Positions 63,946 through 64,000 of a stretch of 64,000 nt of DNA are shown in pieces (position 1 is the stretch's first letter; each line of letters opens with the position of its first letter). Under the pieces are notes generated by a model that saw only the letters and a list, made by a program, of their open reading frames with translations, was not told where the DNA came from and made no database searches. A program made the translations under genes and the position numbers. Location: positions 3,176 through 67,175 of the forward strand of contig JBBDSH010000105.1 of the NCBI GenBank assembly GCA_040905045.1. Reading direction: 5' to 3'. This DNA comes from JBBDSH01 sp040905045 (GTDB lineage: Bacteria > Pseudomonadota > Gammaproteobacteria > Eutrophobiales > Eutrophobiaceae).

Positions 63946-64000
63946 ATGAAAAGGGTTTTGTCCGCCATCCTGACTGCCGCCGGCATCCTGCTTGCGGGAA
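63946..64000 (+). CDS. Start of a possible exported protein, cut by the window end
   Basis: The frame MKRVLSAILTAAGILLAG is open to the end and resembles a signal peptide (basic n-region, hydrophobic core). There is no clear Shine-Dalgarno, and only 18 codons are visible, so the call is tentative. Confidence 0.4.
   Translation, partial: MKRVLSAILTAAGILLAG

Overview
The window reads as a chromosomal scaffold from a gammaproteobacterium with a fairly high GC content, probably salt-tolerant and possibly using one-carbon or glyoxylate-type metabolism. The clues are the order secG, tRNA-Leu(GAG), nuoA-N (as in many Gammaproteobacteria), a close relative of E. coli-type NADP isocitrate dehydrogenase next to its kinase AceK, a large Mrp-type antiporter cluster, an ectA gene for ectoine synthesis, and a set of serine-cycle enzymes. 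Two runs of exactly 100 N show it is a scaffolded draft or metagenome-derived assembly. The order or family cannot be fixed from the sequence alone.

Layout. 1-3.8 kb: end of scpA, scpB, rluB, a divergent endonuclease III relative, tpiA and secG. 3.8-4.2 kb: a MITE-like element and tRNA-Leu(GAG). 4.7-20.0 kb: the complete 14-gene complex I operon nuoA-N. 20.2-22.2 kb (minus): psd, a PCu(A)C copper chaperone and a SCO protein, the last two for cytochrome oxidase copper delivery. 22.4-29.7 kb: an Mrp-like operon, E-F-G-(MbhD+B)-C-D, followed by two further antiporter-like subunits and a small membrane protein. 29.7-30.9 kb: a REP-associated transposase inside a tandem array of its 98-bp palindromic repeat. 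30.9-36.2 kb (minus): icd, aceK, apbE, a DUF3301 gene and yajQ. 36.4-37.8 kb: metZ behind a sigma70-like promoter and a SAM-II riboswitch. 38.3-46.7 kb: serine-cycle genes sgaA, mcl, mtkA, mtkB, hprA, ppc. 47.3-52.0 kb: toxin-antitoxin genes and remnants around katG. 52.1-56.6 kb (minus): a TauD-type dioxygenase and a p-cresol-methylhydroxylase-like flavocytochrome operon. 56.8-64 kb: small genes, a Y-family polymerase, acetyltransferases, ectA and a repeat-rich end.

The most unusual property is between the genes. More than a dozen spacers are filled with degenerate short tandem repeats. Several unrelated unit sequences are used (GTGGCTC, CAAGGTT, GGAGTGA, AAGTTAC, AACCCCC), yet the period is 7 bp in each. 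Further families of about 7-9 bp (CGCAAAG, CACAGAG) look similar. Many arrays are followed by an inverted copy, so the RNA should fold into long hairpins. They lie inside operons, including four nuo junctions, and often run up to the next start codon with no visible Shine-Dalgarno sequence. This is the best candidate here for an undescribed system.

The genes suggest one physiological picture: complex I and the Mrp-like complex handle NADH, proton and sodium energetics; Icd plus AceK can steer isocitrate towards glyoxylate; and the serine-cycle genes convert glyoxylate and serine to hydroxypyruvate, phosphoenolpyruvate, malate and malyl-CoA. The formaldehyde- or formate-assimilating steps (mtdA, fch, glyA) and isocitrate lyase are not in this window.
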